From: Echinarachnius parma
Lineage: Eukaryota; Echinodermata; Echinoidea; Clypeasteroida; Echinarachniidae
NCBI GenBank assembly: GCA_037951105.1
Contig: JBAMJV010003996.1
Span: 1 to 64,000 of the forward strand
Length of the DNA stretch: 64,000 nucleotides
Reading direction: 5' to 3'
The notes beneath the pieces were generated by a model. That model was not told the DNA's origin, searched no databases, and saw only the letters and a program-made list of their open reading frames with translations. A program made the translations under genes and the position numbers. Positions 11,585 to 23,900 of this stretch are shown here, piece by piece. Positions within the stretch are counted from its first letter, which is position 1. Every line of letters begins with the position of its first letter.

Positions 11585-11755
11585 CAGTCAAACCTGTGTA
11601 CAGTGACCACCCAAGGGAAACAAGAAAAGTGGTCACTGTAGACAGGTGACCTCCATGGACAGAACATTGTTTCTCTCTTCAGGGGATCACTTTTAGTGGC
11701 CACTAAAAGCAAGTTGGCTGGTATGGACAGGTGGCCACTAAGACAGGTTTGACCG
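11585..11755. mobile_element. palindromic MITE with CAGTCAAACCTGT ends (second copy)
   Basis: Left cagtcaaacctgtgtacagt; right acaggtttgaccg; about 171 bp. Its interior (agaaaagtggtcactgtaga and caggtgacctccatgg) is the likely parent of the 70-bp minisatellite unit at 1-490. Confidence 0.82.
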
Positions 11756-11996
11756 TATATAACAGTCAGAGCAAGCAAGGTACAGACCAGAGTAATGTAC
11801 TCAAAACAGCTATTCAATTTATGCTCCGACATGTACAAAAAATTACAATTATTATGAAAGCATGATTTCATTTCACTTTCCACATTTCACTTACTTCAGT
11901 AGAGCCTTCTGTACAGATAAACTATAGTACACATTATTGTCTTGACAAGATTTGTACAATGTAAAAAAAAAAACAGGGGGTGGGGGTAGGAAAATA

Positions 11997-14900
11997 TTAC
12001 GTTGATCGTTTCCTGATTTTGTATTTCCCTTTCTGCATTTGTGTGACATAGATCCGAAGCTTCTGGTTGTCCAGTGTTTTCTTCACCCAGATCTGAGCAA
12101 AATAACAGAAAATACATATAAAGATTAAACAACATAATATCAGTACTCAGTACATTACATGTATATTCCACTCATCTCCACACTTAAAGGGATCTAGTAA
12201 CATTGTCCAAATTCTCAAAACTTACTTGGAACTCTAGCGGTTCTCTCATACCTTGTTGTATTCATATTAACAATAACAGCACGGGACAGGTTTCGGTTTT
12301 TCAAATTTTCATTTTGTTCAAAAGAAATTTAAGAGGGAGTGTTCGGATGTTAAACTATCTACGGGATAGTTTAAGCAGTGTACAAAGTAAGTGCAATGAG
12401 TTAGTGAATATCACTTTGCATTTTCGCTCATTTCTCGGCCAAATCACATCCAATTAATGTGAAATTTTCACACACTATTTTGTGGACATATCAGATCACA
12501 ACTATACACATTTTGTTGACCACTCATGACTTTTTGCACTTCTCAACAAAGTTAGATCCCTTTAAGTTCAATTTGTATGTACATTCACAAGAAAATACAT
12601 GTCAAATATAGCGGCTTGTGCATAAATTAAAACTAAACAATAGTACAATTTGTGGTGGGGCTAACAAAATAAAAAGATAAGCTTTATATTGAGGTTGACC
12701 CCAATGATAGAACTAAGTGATAAAATAGCTCAAATATAGGTTATCAATGATTCGTTTATATATTCAAAATATTTTTTTTTCCTCCATCAAACAGTCCAGT
12801 ATGCAAGCAAGAACAGTGTGCTTTTGTAATAACAGCCATGAGAAACTACGTAATCTCAAACTACATTCTAAAGTTGGGGAAAGTAAATCTAACTAGATGG
12901 ATCTTCGATTGCGCGCAATCGAAAATTATGCCTCCGCTATCAAGCGATTTTAATATGCCCAAATTAACATGCACTGATTTAATTTTTCTTATATTTTGAG
13001 TCCTGTGACCTTGACCATATGATCCCAATCTTTGATGGCTCCCTAAAAAACAGTCAGGTACCAAGTTTGATTGAAATCTGACATTTAGTTCTTGAGATTT
13101 TGGTATTACAAGCTTTTTTGCATGTATAATGAGTCCCGTGACCTTGACCTCAACCTCATGACCCCAACATTTTATGGCTACGTTGACTCTTTATGATACA
13201 GGTACCGAGTTTGATTGAAATCTGACATTCAGTTCTTGAAATTTTGCAATTACAAGCCATTTTCGCATACATATTGAGTCATGTGACCTTGACCTTTGAC
13301 CTCATGACCCCCCAAATCTAATCAGATCAGTGGCACCCCGATATGTACACTCATACCTAGTATGTAATTGATCCGTCAACCGGTTCTTGAGATATCGCAA
13401 GAACGAGGCATTTTTGCACATACATTGATTCCTGTGACCTTGACCTTTGTCCTCATGAACCCCAAAATCTAATCAGATCATTGCCACCCCAATATCTACA
13501 CTAATACCAAGTTTGAATTTGATCCGTCAACCAGTTCTTGAGATATCGCGAGAACGAGGCATTTTTGCATATATATTGAGTCCTGTGACCTTGACCTTTA
13601 ACCTCATGAACCCCAAAATCTAATCAGATCATTGCCACCCCAATATCTACACTAATAACAAGTTTGAATTTGATCCGTCAACCAGTTCTTGAGATATCGC
13701 GAGAACGAGGCATTTTTGCATATATATCGAGTACTGTGACTTTGACCTTTGACCTCATGACCCCTAAAATCTAATCAGATCATTGCCACCCCAATATCTA
13801 CACTAATACCAAGTTTGAATTTGATCAGTCAACCAGTTCTTGAGATATCGCGAGAACGAGGCATTTTTGCATATATATTGAGTCCTGTGACCTTGACCTT
13901 TGACCTCATGACCCCTAAAATCTAATCAGATCATTGTCACCCCAATATGTACACTCATACCAAGTTTGAAATTGATCCGTCAACTGGTTCTTGAGATATC
14001 GCGAGAACGAGGCATTTTTGCATATATATTGAGTCCTGTGACCTTGACCTTTGACCTCATGACCCCTAAAATCTAATCAGATCATTGTCACCCCAATATG
14101 TACACTCATACCAAGTTTGAAATTGATCCGTCAACTGGTTCTTGAGATATCGCGAGAACGAAAACGGAACGTACGGACGGACGTACGGACGGACGGACGG
14201 ACGGACGGACGGACGGACGGACGGACGGACAACCCGAAAACATAATGCCTCCGGCCACTTCGTTGGCGGAGGCATAAAAACATTTATTCTGCTGTAAACT
14301 CTTACTATTACCAATAGGCAATAAAGTATGTGATATTGGAGCAGTGACGATGTAACTTTAAAAATATATAGCTCTGAGCTTGAATCTGGAGACTAGCACT
14401 GGCCCATTGCCAGTAAAAATTGATTTCAGGGCAAATACAATTTCACAAGAGATAGTTTATTACAGAATAAGAAAATCTTGCATGCTTCCATCATTATTAA
14501 GGTAAATGTGTTATTGTATAATTACAATTTTTAGCAATAATGAGTGAGATTTTGATGGCTGATGAAGATACAGTGAAACCTCATTATAAAGAGCTCTGAT
14601 CTAACAAAACACTCTTACAAGGAGGTTATTTGCTGGTCCCAGGTCCTTATATTTGGTTGTTTTTTAAACCCTAATATAACGAGATACCTGATACAACAGG
14701 GTAATGTTCACTGTACCACGGACCTTGTTATAAAGAGGTTCCACTGTAGCTGGTGTAAAACAAGAAAAGTTGGGGGAAAGGGGCAACTTACAGCTCTTAC
14801 CTCTATCTGACCGATGGACGTGATGATAGCGCTGACCTTCCCCATGTCCTTGGACTCGACGTAGACGTTCTGGCCGCGGTGGAACCACCGCTTCTCGTAG

Positions 14901-17900
14901 AACAACTTCCCATCCTCGATCCTCACGTTGTACTTGTGGTTACTGTTGCTGCCACTGTGGCTACCACCCCCCGTTGTACTGGCCGACGTGGTGGTCGTGT
15001 TGGTGCTGCCGACGGTCGTGGCGGAGGTGGCTGAGGTGGCGTTGCCAGCGTTTGATCCGCCGTGGTTGTGTGAGCCGTGGTTGGAGTGTGATTTCATGCT
15101 GGTCTTGGGTTTCCAGGCTACAGAGGAAGAAAAATGGATGATACCAATAAATATGGAAGTACTGCCCTGATGAAAAAGGAATATTTCATTTGTAGGGATG
15201 CTAGTGAGCCACGAGTTGGGGGTCTGAAAAACCGAGGCATGATACCTGCATTGCGTGGAAAATTACTTATATAAGCCTGGATTCATGTTTTTGCCTAAAA
15301 AATTGGCATCTCTATATTGGTGCCTTAAGCTACCATTCATGCATCATATTTTTGTTGTGTCTATAATTGTGCCTATAACTCGATCTACATACACCCTTTC
15401 ATACTATGTTTCATTTTAGTTACAAGATTAGGAGTAAGGTTTAGGGTCGAGGTCAAGTTTAATAAGGCAGGGAGTTTTGGCATCATGTGCCAGACCAAAC
15501 AGAGTTAGACAAACTGATAATACATCCTCATTTCAGCCTAATGCATGGATTTTGCAAGAGTCCAAAAGCTTATAAGGCCCATAGTGGATTCTCAATAACT
15601 AATCCAATGATCCTACATATTGTACTCACCAGATTTTGGCTTCCATGTTTGTGTCTTTTCTGAAGATTTCCTCATGTTACCTATGAACAAAATACAAAAA
15701 CAAAATGAAATAAGCTATATAACAAATGTTAACAAACCAGCTGCTATTTATAGGGGATACAAACAATTAAAAATCAGTATTTCACATTTAAGCGCCAAAG
15801 TAAGCGCTAAAGTAAACTTAACGCAATTTAAAAAAAAGTTTAGACAAGTTTAAAAGGTTTTACAAGTTTTTATAAAAAATAGGTTAGCAACTTATTCACA
15901 ATGAATTGAAGATTGGAAAGAAGTGGAAAGTCACTGATTATGGTTCTAGTATAAATCTTTGAACTCTCTGCTGCTGCAAAGTGATTTCTAATATAAAATT
16001 GTTTGTTTCTGCTAGTTGTTAATTGAATAAACGGTGTTAGTAAATAAACAAAGCCTGTTTTCTATATTTTAGAAATGCCAAAATTAATGGTATCAGATTA
16101 AGTCAAACAAGGTCCTTTAATAACTTACCTGATTTCTTTGTTGTTCCACTTTTATTCTACAATAGACACAAAAGAAACACACATGAATTAAAACATCAAA
16201 CAATACACCAATCAAATTTCAATACAATATTTGAACAAGTTTGAAAAAATTCTCTTATAACTTTTTGAATTACATTTCTAAATAATTAGGTTAGGAAGTT
16301 TGGATACATTGATGTACTTTTATTCTACAATAGACACACAAAAAAGAAACACATGTTAATGAAAATATTACACCATCATTTTTTAACACAATTTTTGAAC
16401 AATTTTGGAACAAGTTTGAGAAAGTTATTGTAAAATTTTTTAAATGCTTTTCTGAATGATTAGGTTAGGAAGTATGGATACATTGATATACTTTTATTAT
16501 ACAATAAACACACATAAAAGAAACACATGTTAATGAAAACATTATACCAATCAAATTTCAATACAAGTTTGAGAAAGTTCTTGTATAACTTTTAAAATGC
16601 TTTTCTGAATAACTAGGTTTGGAAGTTTTGATACATTTGCACAGTCTTTGCATCAACCTGTTGAAAAGGTTGCCTGAGATATCCTAGGATAAAATTGTCT
16701 AAGAAAATGATAGAAAAAGTGTGTCAAATGACCAAATCAACAGTGATAGAATACCCCTCAAACAAAAACAACATTATTGTACAATCCGCATTACTTGTAA
16801 CATAATTAATTCAATGTAAAGCTGAAAGTCATTCGATGTGTAAATATGACTAGAAGATAGATAATTAATACCATACTCATTATATACTTATTTCAGGGCT
16901 CGACACTAGCACTTGCCCGGGGCAAGTAAAAATTGGTGTTGGGCAAGTCAAATGTCATAAATTGTCTGGTTTGCTTGCCCGATTGGGCAACTAAATCATT
17001 CAGGGATACTAGTTGGTTTCTCCAGATGAGCCTGAAAAGAGACCCAGACATGTTGGAGCCTCATATGTTATGTGCAATATGAAGCCTGATATGGAAAGGT
17101 GTCAGGGCCTGAAATCAGGCTATAGCCTGAAAACTGGCATCCCTGATCATTGTCCAACTATGAGAGAACAATGTAATTTCTTACATTTAAATCTCATCAA
17201 AAAGTAAGAGGGCAAGTACATTTTATATTGGGGCAATTAAACCTTCAAAATGTATGATTTTACTTGTCCAAAAGGGCCAGTAGAGAAAAAAAGTTAGTTT
17301 GGGGGCTTGCTAATTTGATAGATTAATAACTTTGAAGACAATGGTTACGAATTGAGTAACTTACCTTAGTAAGAGCCTTCAGGTCAGCTGAGATTTCATC
17401 ATCATTCAACGCGTAGCAAAACTGAGGTAATACTCAGTCAAGGAATAATTTATTTACTGCATATATCATCACATATTTTATATCAAAAGGATAGTTTTTT
17501 TTTTTACAATTTAAGAGTAAAAAGGTGCAAATGATATTCTAATAGACCATTAGGATTTTGGACAATGGTTCACTAATATACTCAAACCTGAAAGCTCACC
17601 CAATATTTGCTCAACATAGTAACGATGATCTAATGTATGCATTCCAAATATTGAAAATGTAAAGAACAGGGTAATTGAATGGCTTGCCTCTTCATTCTTC
17701 TAGAAATATTTTAATAGAATATGATATCTGGTGAAGATTTAGTATTATGTTTGTTAATTCTTAAAATAAATAAAAATTCATAACTAAGATCATTGCAACT
17801 ACAAAAATATACAATCATTATTTGTATACAAATGTTGCCATATAGAGGGTATCGGATGAAGGGTTTTGCATTGTTTCGTGATTTTAGATCTATCATCAAT

Positions 17901-20900
17901 TGCGATTATTGTAATATTTGCAAGAAATGTTTTGACAAAAAGGATATCTGGTGAAGGTTTGCGTCGCTTCTCTGGCATGGGGAGCGGGTCGTTTGGTCTC
18001 CTTCTTAACTTCCTGGTAATGGCAGGCTTGATCTCCATGGAATCTGCAACAATGAATGGGTTTTATTGAGTTATATTGATCTCCATGAAGAGCCATGGGT
18101 GACATTAAAAAGAGCGAAGAAATTTGAGCTTCCCCCTAGAATCGAACCTGAGACCTGCAGATTGCTGGACCGGTGCTTTTACCGACTGAGCTAGAAAGCT
18201 GCTGTGACGGTTTGTTCGTCCCTGAAACCCTATAGTTTTCAATGCTATGTTTGAAATAAAGAAATTTGTAACAATAGTGTGCTATTGATCTCTAGATATG
18301 CACTATTCAGAGCCTGTTATTACTATTGGTGATTATATATAATAGTTCAAACCAACTCAATTATTTTGCTTACCATCTCCATTCCTTTATTAAGGGAGCA
18401 ACTAGCCCAAACTGCTATACAAGAGCTCTCTGGCTAATGTGTTCTTTTATCTTTCACAGAGCTAAAGGTGTAAATATGCACCACACTTATCACATACAAG
18501 GCAATTTTTTCCCCCTTGGTGCCCCTGTTGGGCAAGTAGAATAAACCTTTCACCTTTTGGTGGCCCAAACCAAAATTGGGTAAGAACATTAACAAGTTTA
18601 CTTGAATGTACAATGTTTACAATGCTACTTTAAGCCACAGTAAAAATTTGGCATCAGTGATAACTTAGTGGGCCACAGCTCATTTTGTGTGGCTCCGGGC
18701 CATTTCTTATTTTTAGCTCTGCTCTGAGCTGTGATATGTTAGACAAGTATTAAACAACCGCACACACCAGACAGAAAGTGCTTGTGTTCTTCATTTACAG
18801 TGGAACCTCATTATAAAGAGCTCTGCTATAAAAAAAAAAAAAAAAATTAAAACCCCTATTGTAACAAGTTTATTTTGCTGGTCTCAACTCTTCTTTATTT
18901 TGGTTATTTTACCATGATACCTGATATATAACAAGGTAATTTATATCGTACTCATAATAATAATAATAATAATATATAGCATTAATAGAGCACCATGTAT
19001 CTAGGTGCCCAATTCATAGGCGCATTATTACACTTGGTCGTCAGATACAGTTCAAACCCTGCACAAGTTCCACTACATTCATAAGGCCGCAGCCCATAAA
19101 ATAATATTTCAGTTATAAAACAACCATCCTTCAAAGATTAAACAAGTGAAAACAATTCATGTGAATGAAGGATCAAAGAATATTAAATTGAAGAAAATAT
19201 TCTGCTACAACAAAGGAGCACTAATGAAACAGCACATACAAGCTGGAAACGATTGACTCACCTTTGACGTTCAGACACAAAGCTCTAGTGAGCTAATCAG
19301 ACCCCATATCTTCATTCCACCCCCTCAAAATTGTACTTAGAATGATCAAATTAGTAAGAAAACACATAACCTTTACAAATTCCAATTTAGTCAGAACACA
19401 CACACAGACTTATATTATGGGTTACATACTCAGAACACCATGGCATATTCAAATGCAACCCTCAAGTTTGAATCATTTATAAAACTCTAACAAATGCATC
19501 CAGTGAACTCGGACTTCCAAACTGCATCCCATCTTCAACACCCAACCTCCTCTCAAAATTCCAAAATTAGTATAAAAGATGCACACCCAATGAAATAAAT
19601 AACAATGAAATTAATACCAAGGGTTATGTTTCTAGTAAATTGAAGAATTTTTATGCCAAGCTTGACTCACCTCTTATGTTTAAACACCTACCTCCAGTCA
19701 GCTCCATGGACTGATGTTCGATCTCTATCATCCGCTTACGGTCCTCCAGCTCTATAAGGAGGCTCTCCATCAAATCGACCTTCTTTATCTGTTTGAATCA
19801 TATCATTTAATTTTTATTGAATTAAACATTGCATTCAGTAAAGTTAATTTCTTTCAATTCCGTTTCATCTAGTTCAATAAGTAATCCATTCAGCTCCATA
19901 GAGTAATGTTCAATCTCTAGCATCCGCTTCCACTCATCCTGCTCTATAAGGAGGCTCTCCATCAAACTGACCTTCTTTATCTGTTGACATGCAGCATCAA
20001 TTGCACATTATTTTTGTTTAAAAATCAATGCCAAATTTTATAACAAAATGGTATCAAAATGGGAAATAATCAGTAAAATTTGACTCTTAGCAAATCGTGA
20101 ATGTGATTTTTAGGCTACATCGGTTCAATGCATTGCATTATATTATTTTATTCTTAATTATGGCAAACTGTATTCTCAAAATGCCATGTTGGCTGTTCAA
20201 CATTATGAATTCAATATAAATGGAGTGAGAAAAGTTTGTTCTACTTACATCAAAGTCTTTAACAGCATCTTTCTGATCCTTTACATACTCCTTTTCCACA
20301 AGTTCCATCTGAGCAAGAATGAAAAAAAGAAAACACACAATCATCAGGGCTCCAAACTATTTTTTTTCTTCTTTTAGAGTACAACTATTTTTGTTGCCAT
20401 TTCTGATGGCCCAAAACTTAAGCCCTCTGCAGACAGAGCCGACTCGACCCGATCCGACTGGTTTCAATCAGGCTAGAGTTGGGCCCGGTCGGTCGGATCC
20501 GATTCATCGTGTTGAATCGGCCCCGACTTGCATCCGACTGTCTCTCGACTGGCAAAATGTGTGTCGTGAGGCACTGAAAACTGAGCCGATCCGAATGAAA
20601 ACCAGTCGAATCGAGTAGGCTCTGTCTGCAGAGGGCTTTACTCACACCACCTTGTAGAATGGAGCCTCCTCCATATGATGCAAAATGTTCATATACTTGT
20701 ACTAATTATGTCTAATTTTGGGAATAAACATCAAATCCAAAAGAGAGCTACATTTGGTTTCTACATGGTTCTCAAACATTAAAGGGCAATGCAACTGAAG
20801 AATATAGTTTATCCTACTTTATACATTGTAATATGCCTGTTTATTATATGTAACATTACTCCGACTCAGATCTCTGCTTTGGAAGAAATATGTGAAAACT

Positions 20901-23900
20901 CTATCGGGTATACCACTATTCACGCGAACACTGGAGGCCGCCATTATTAGGTTTGTGCGGACTACGGTCAATGATATGCACTAATGCATTTCAATAGCAC
21001 CAATTCAAACCATTGTCTGAATTACAAAAACATGGCCGCTCCCATCATCTTTTGCCGCCGTAAGAATTAGTAAAATGTGGGTATGTTCACGTAAGGATTT
21101 CATGGGATCCAGGAGGCCAAAATTGCCAAGTTATGTATCAAATCAAATGTCTGTTCACCCTCTAAACGATAATAATAGCCGAAAGCCATAGTTTCATTGC
21201 CCTTTAAACATGATTATCTCTTGAGTACAAAAAATGACTTGGCGCACTTCTCTTTCTCAATCAACAAACTTGTAATAAAATCTGTGTAACGCACCTCCAG
21301 TTGCTTAGCAACCTCTGCCATGCGAAGACGCTCCTTGTACTGCTGTTCCATCTTCTTCAGTTTGCGGTTCAGCTCCGGGTGGGTCCCGTCCATCACTTGC
21401 TGGAGTTGTTTCTTGAGAGAGGCCAGTTTCTCTTTGTATATCCTGCACATAAAACATGGGAAATAAGGAGAATTGGTTATAAAATACAGAATTACACAAT
21501 AATTATATATTTGGTTTTCAAAGCACAGCTATTTGTGCTGTTCCATCTTTTCCATTTTGTATAATTTCAGCTCTTGGCACCCCTGCAAGTCAAGGGGTTA
21601 ACTGCATGCTGCATTAACTCTTTTGAGTGCCAAGCTCGCATTTTTGCGAGTTACAATACACACAAATACCATAGAGCATTACAATCCCTGGCACTTTAAG
21701 AGTTAACACTGGGTGTGTCCCATCTATCACTTGCTGTAAGCGTAGCTGTTTATTAAGATTTGCTTATTTCTTGAAGGAAAGACCATGAAAATTTGTTCTG
21801 TACTAATAGAAGTCAAACATATCTGAAAGATTTTATGGTTTATCCAGTGCTACTGGTAGTTATAAATTTGTTTTGTTTGCTCTAAATATGTAACACTCTC
21901 TATGTATTCCCATATTTCGCCATTCTCTTGCAGGACGTGCCCACAGCATGACAAAGAGAATGGTTGTTCTATACAATTGCATAGAGCATGTAATGCTGTG
22001 CGCTTGTCTTGGAAAGAGTGCCCATGCTTCCCACCCCTACAAGACAAGGGGTTAACAGCATGCTGCATTAACCCCTTACTCCATTGCCTTGAGAAAAGCC
22101 TGATAGTCAGCTGCTCTCATTGTCCAAGTAAACACTGGGGAATTCCCCTGTCTACCTAGCCTTAAAACTAGATGTTTTTCACACTATTGATCAATTTGAT
22201 GCTGTGTATGTCTGTATAAATTGCATAATATGGCTTTGGCCTTTGTTCAACAAACAATTATAGCATGCCTTCATTGAATCATTGTGTTAATCTTATAAGT
22301 AGTTCAAAGCTGGTTGTAAAGAATTCCTAAGGCTTAGAGTCACAAATTGACCTATATACTTTGGAATGCGATACAAAAGCCACATGTATTGACTATTGTC
22401 TTGTCCAGACACCTATTGAAATGCTGCACCCCTGCAAATAGTACAAGTCAGAGTACTTTGCAGAACCCATTGTCAGTTAGGTCATTCAGACACTAATCTA
22501 CAAAATAATCCCTTCAGCCTTTTGATAATACTGGCTGGCAGACAAGCCTAAACATGTAAACAACTGTTCTAAAACTTTTGGTTGAGGGCTGCACAGTCAG
22601 AAAGCTCAATACAAGCTCAGATTGGAGCTTCAATTCATAGATCAAATATTTAAAAAACTGGAATTTAAAGTGCTTCTGACATTGGAAAGCTCATGTAAGT
22701 TTGAAATTATATTCAATTCTAACCCCCTGTCACGTTAAGTTTGATTAATTGGTGAGATTTTAGCTAGAAATGATTTTATGATTTTTGCCAGTCTCACAAA
22801 TTTGTTTACTGCAGCCTGCCTATGAGAGTGGCCACAGAGTGCATGCTTCCCCACTGTCAGAAGTATTAAACACTAAACAGTGCAGTGGATGGCATCACTT
22901 ACACAAGCCTCCACACTAACTTTTGTTTGTACTGGCCCGTTCGGGCAGGTAAAATCATAAATGTTGACATTTTACTTGCCCCAATAATACAATTTACTTG
23001 CCCTCTTCCTTCTAGATGAGATTTACACGTATGAAATGACATGGTTCTCTCGTAGTTGAACAATTACTTAGTTGCCTGATTGTGCAAGCAAACTAGACAA
23101 TTTATGAAATGTTACTTGCCCGACACCAATTTTGACTTGCCCCCTGACTTACATTTCTTTCATTTCTGTGTACTCCTCCTCCAGCTTGGCAGCATCCGTC
23201 TCACTGGCATCTTCAGTATCTGCAGGGAAATATAGAAATGTTCAGAAATATGATTAAAATTGCATAAAATGAAATGAAATAAGAACATCAGAGTGTCAGT
23301 GCAAGATGAATATGAAAAATGAAAGAATGAAACTGTTTATTTGAGACTTGTCACACTCACATGCATCTCAAATTCTCTGCATGCATCATGCCATGGATTA
23401 GATAATTCTGCACAGTTGTTGTTTAATATTTGATTTTGGGAAAGCCAATTTTGCTTTTATTTTACGATTTGAAGAAAAAAAACAGCCTCTTTTTATTCAA
23501 AATTATTTCAAAATTAATACATTTTGCAAAAGAACATCGAATAGGTAAAACAACTGTAGCTATTCATACATTTACAGTTGTTGTTTAATATTTGATTTTG
23601 CGAAAGCCGATTTTGCTTTTATTTTACGATTTTAAGAAAAAAAAGCAGCCTCTTTTGACTTTTTATTCAAAATTATTTCAAAATTAATACATTTTGCAAA
23701 AGAACATCGAATAGGAAAAACAACTGTAGCTATTCATACATTTACTCTCAGGCCAGATTCAGTGCTCATGCTTCTCTCTTTATCTTTTTATTTAGCTCAT
23801 TCATGTTTTAAACGTGACAATTCTGAATTCTAGTTCGAGTTTATATCTCACCGATCATGCACATGCACACACACACAAGATAACCGCGCCGTGCCGCGCC

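Larger units (their letters stand above)
5727..11996. other. intergenic interval between convergent THOC5 and SUDS3
   Basis: Apart from the listed MITEs, SINE and H1 element, nothing coding is visible. Poly-G/T (about 6640-6682) and AT-rich sequence at 6040-6345, 6460-7290, 7480-8240, 9410-9720 and 11095-11580 show no features I can support. Confidence 0.6.

Noticed and set aside
17724-17950. A roughly 220-bp insertion between copies of gatatctggtgaag as a SINE target duplication
   Set aside because: The right-hand copy is the exon end plus the AT-AC 5' splice site; the left one is better read as another small duplicated exon end. No SINE features lie between.
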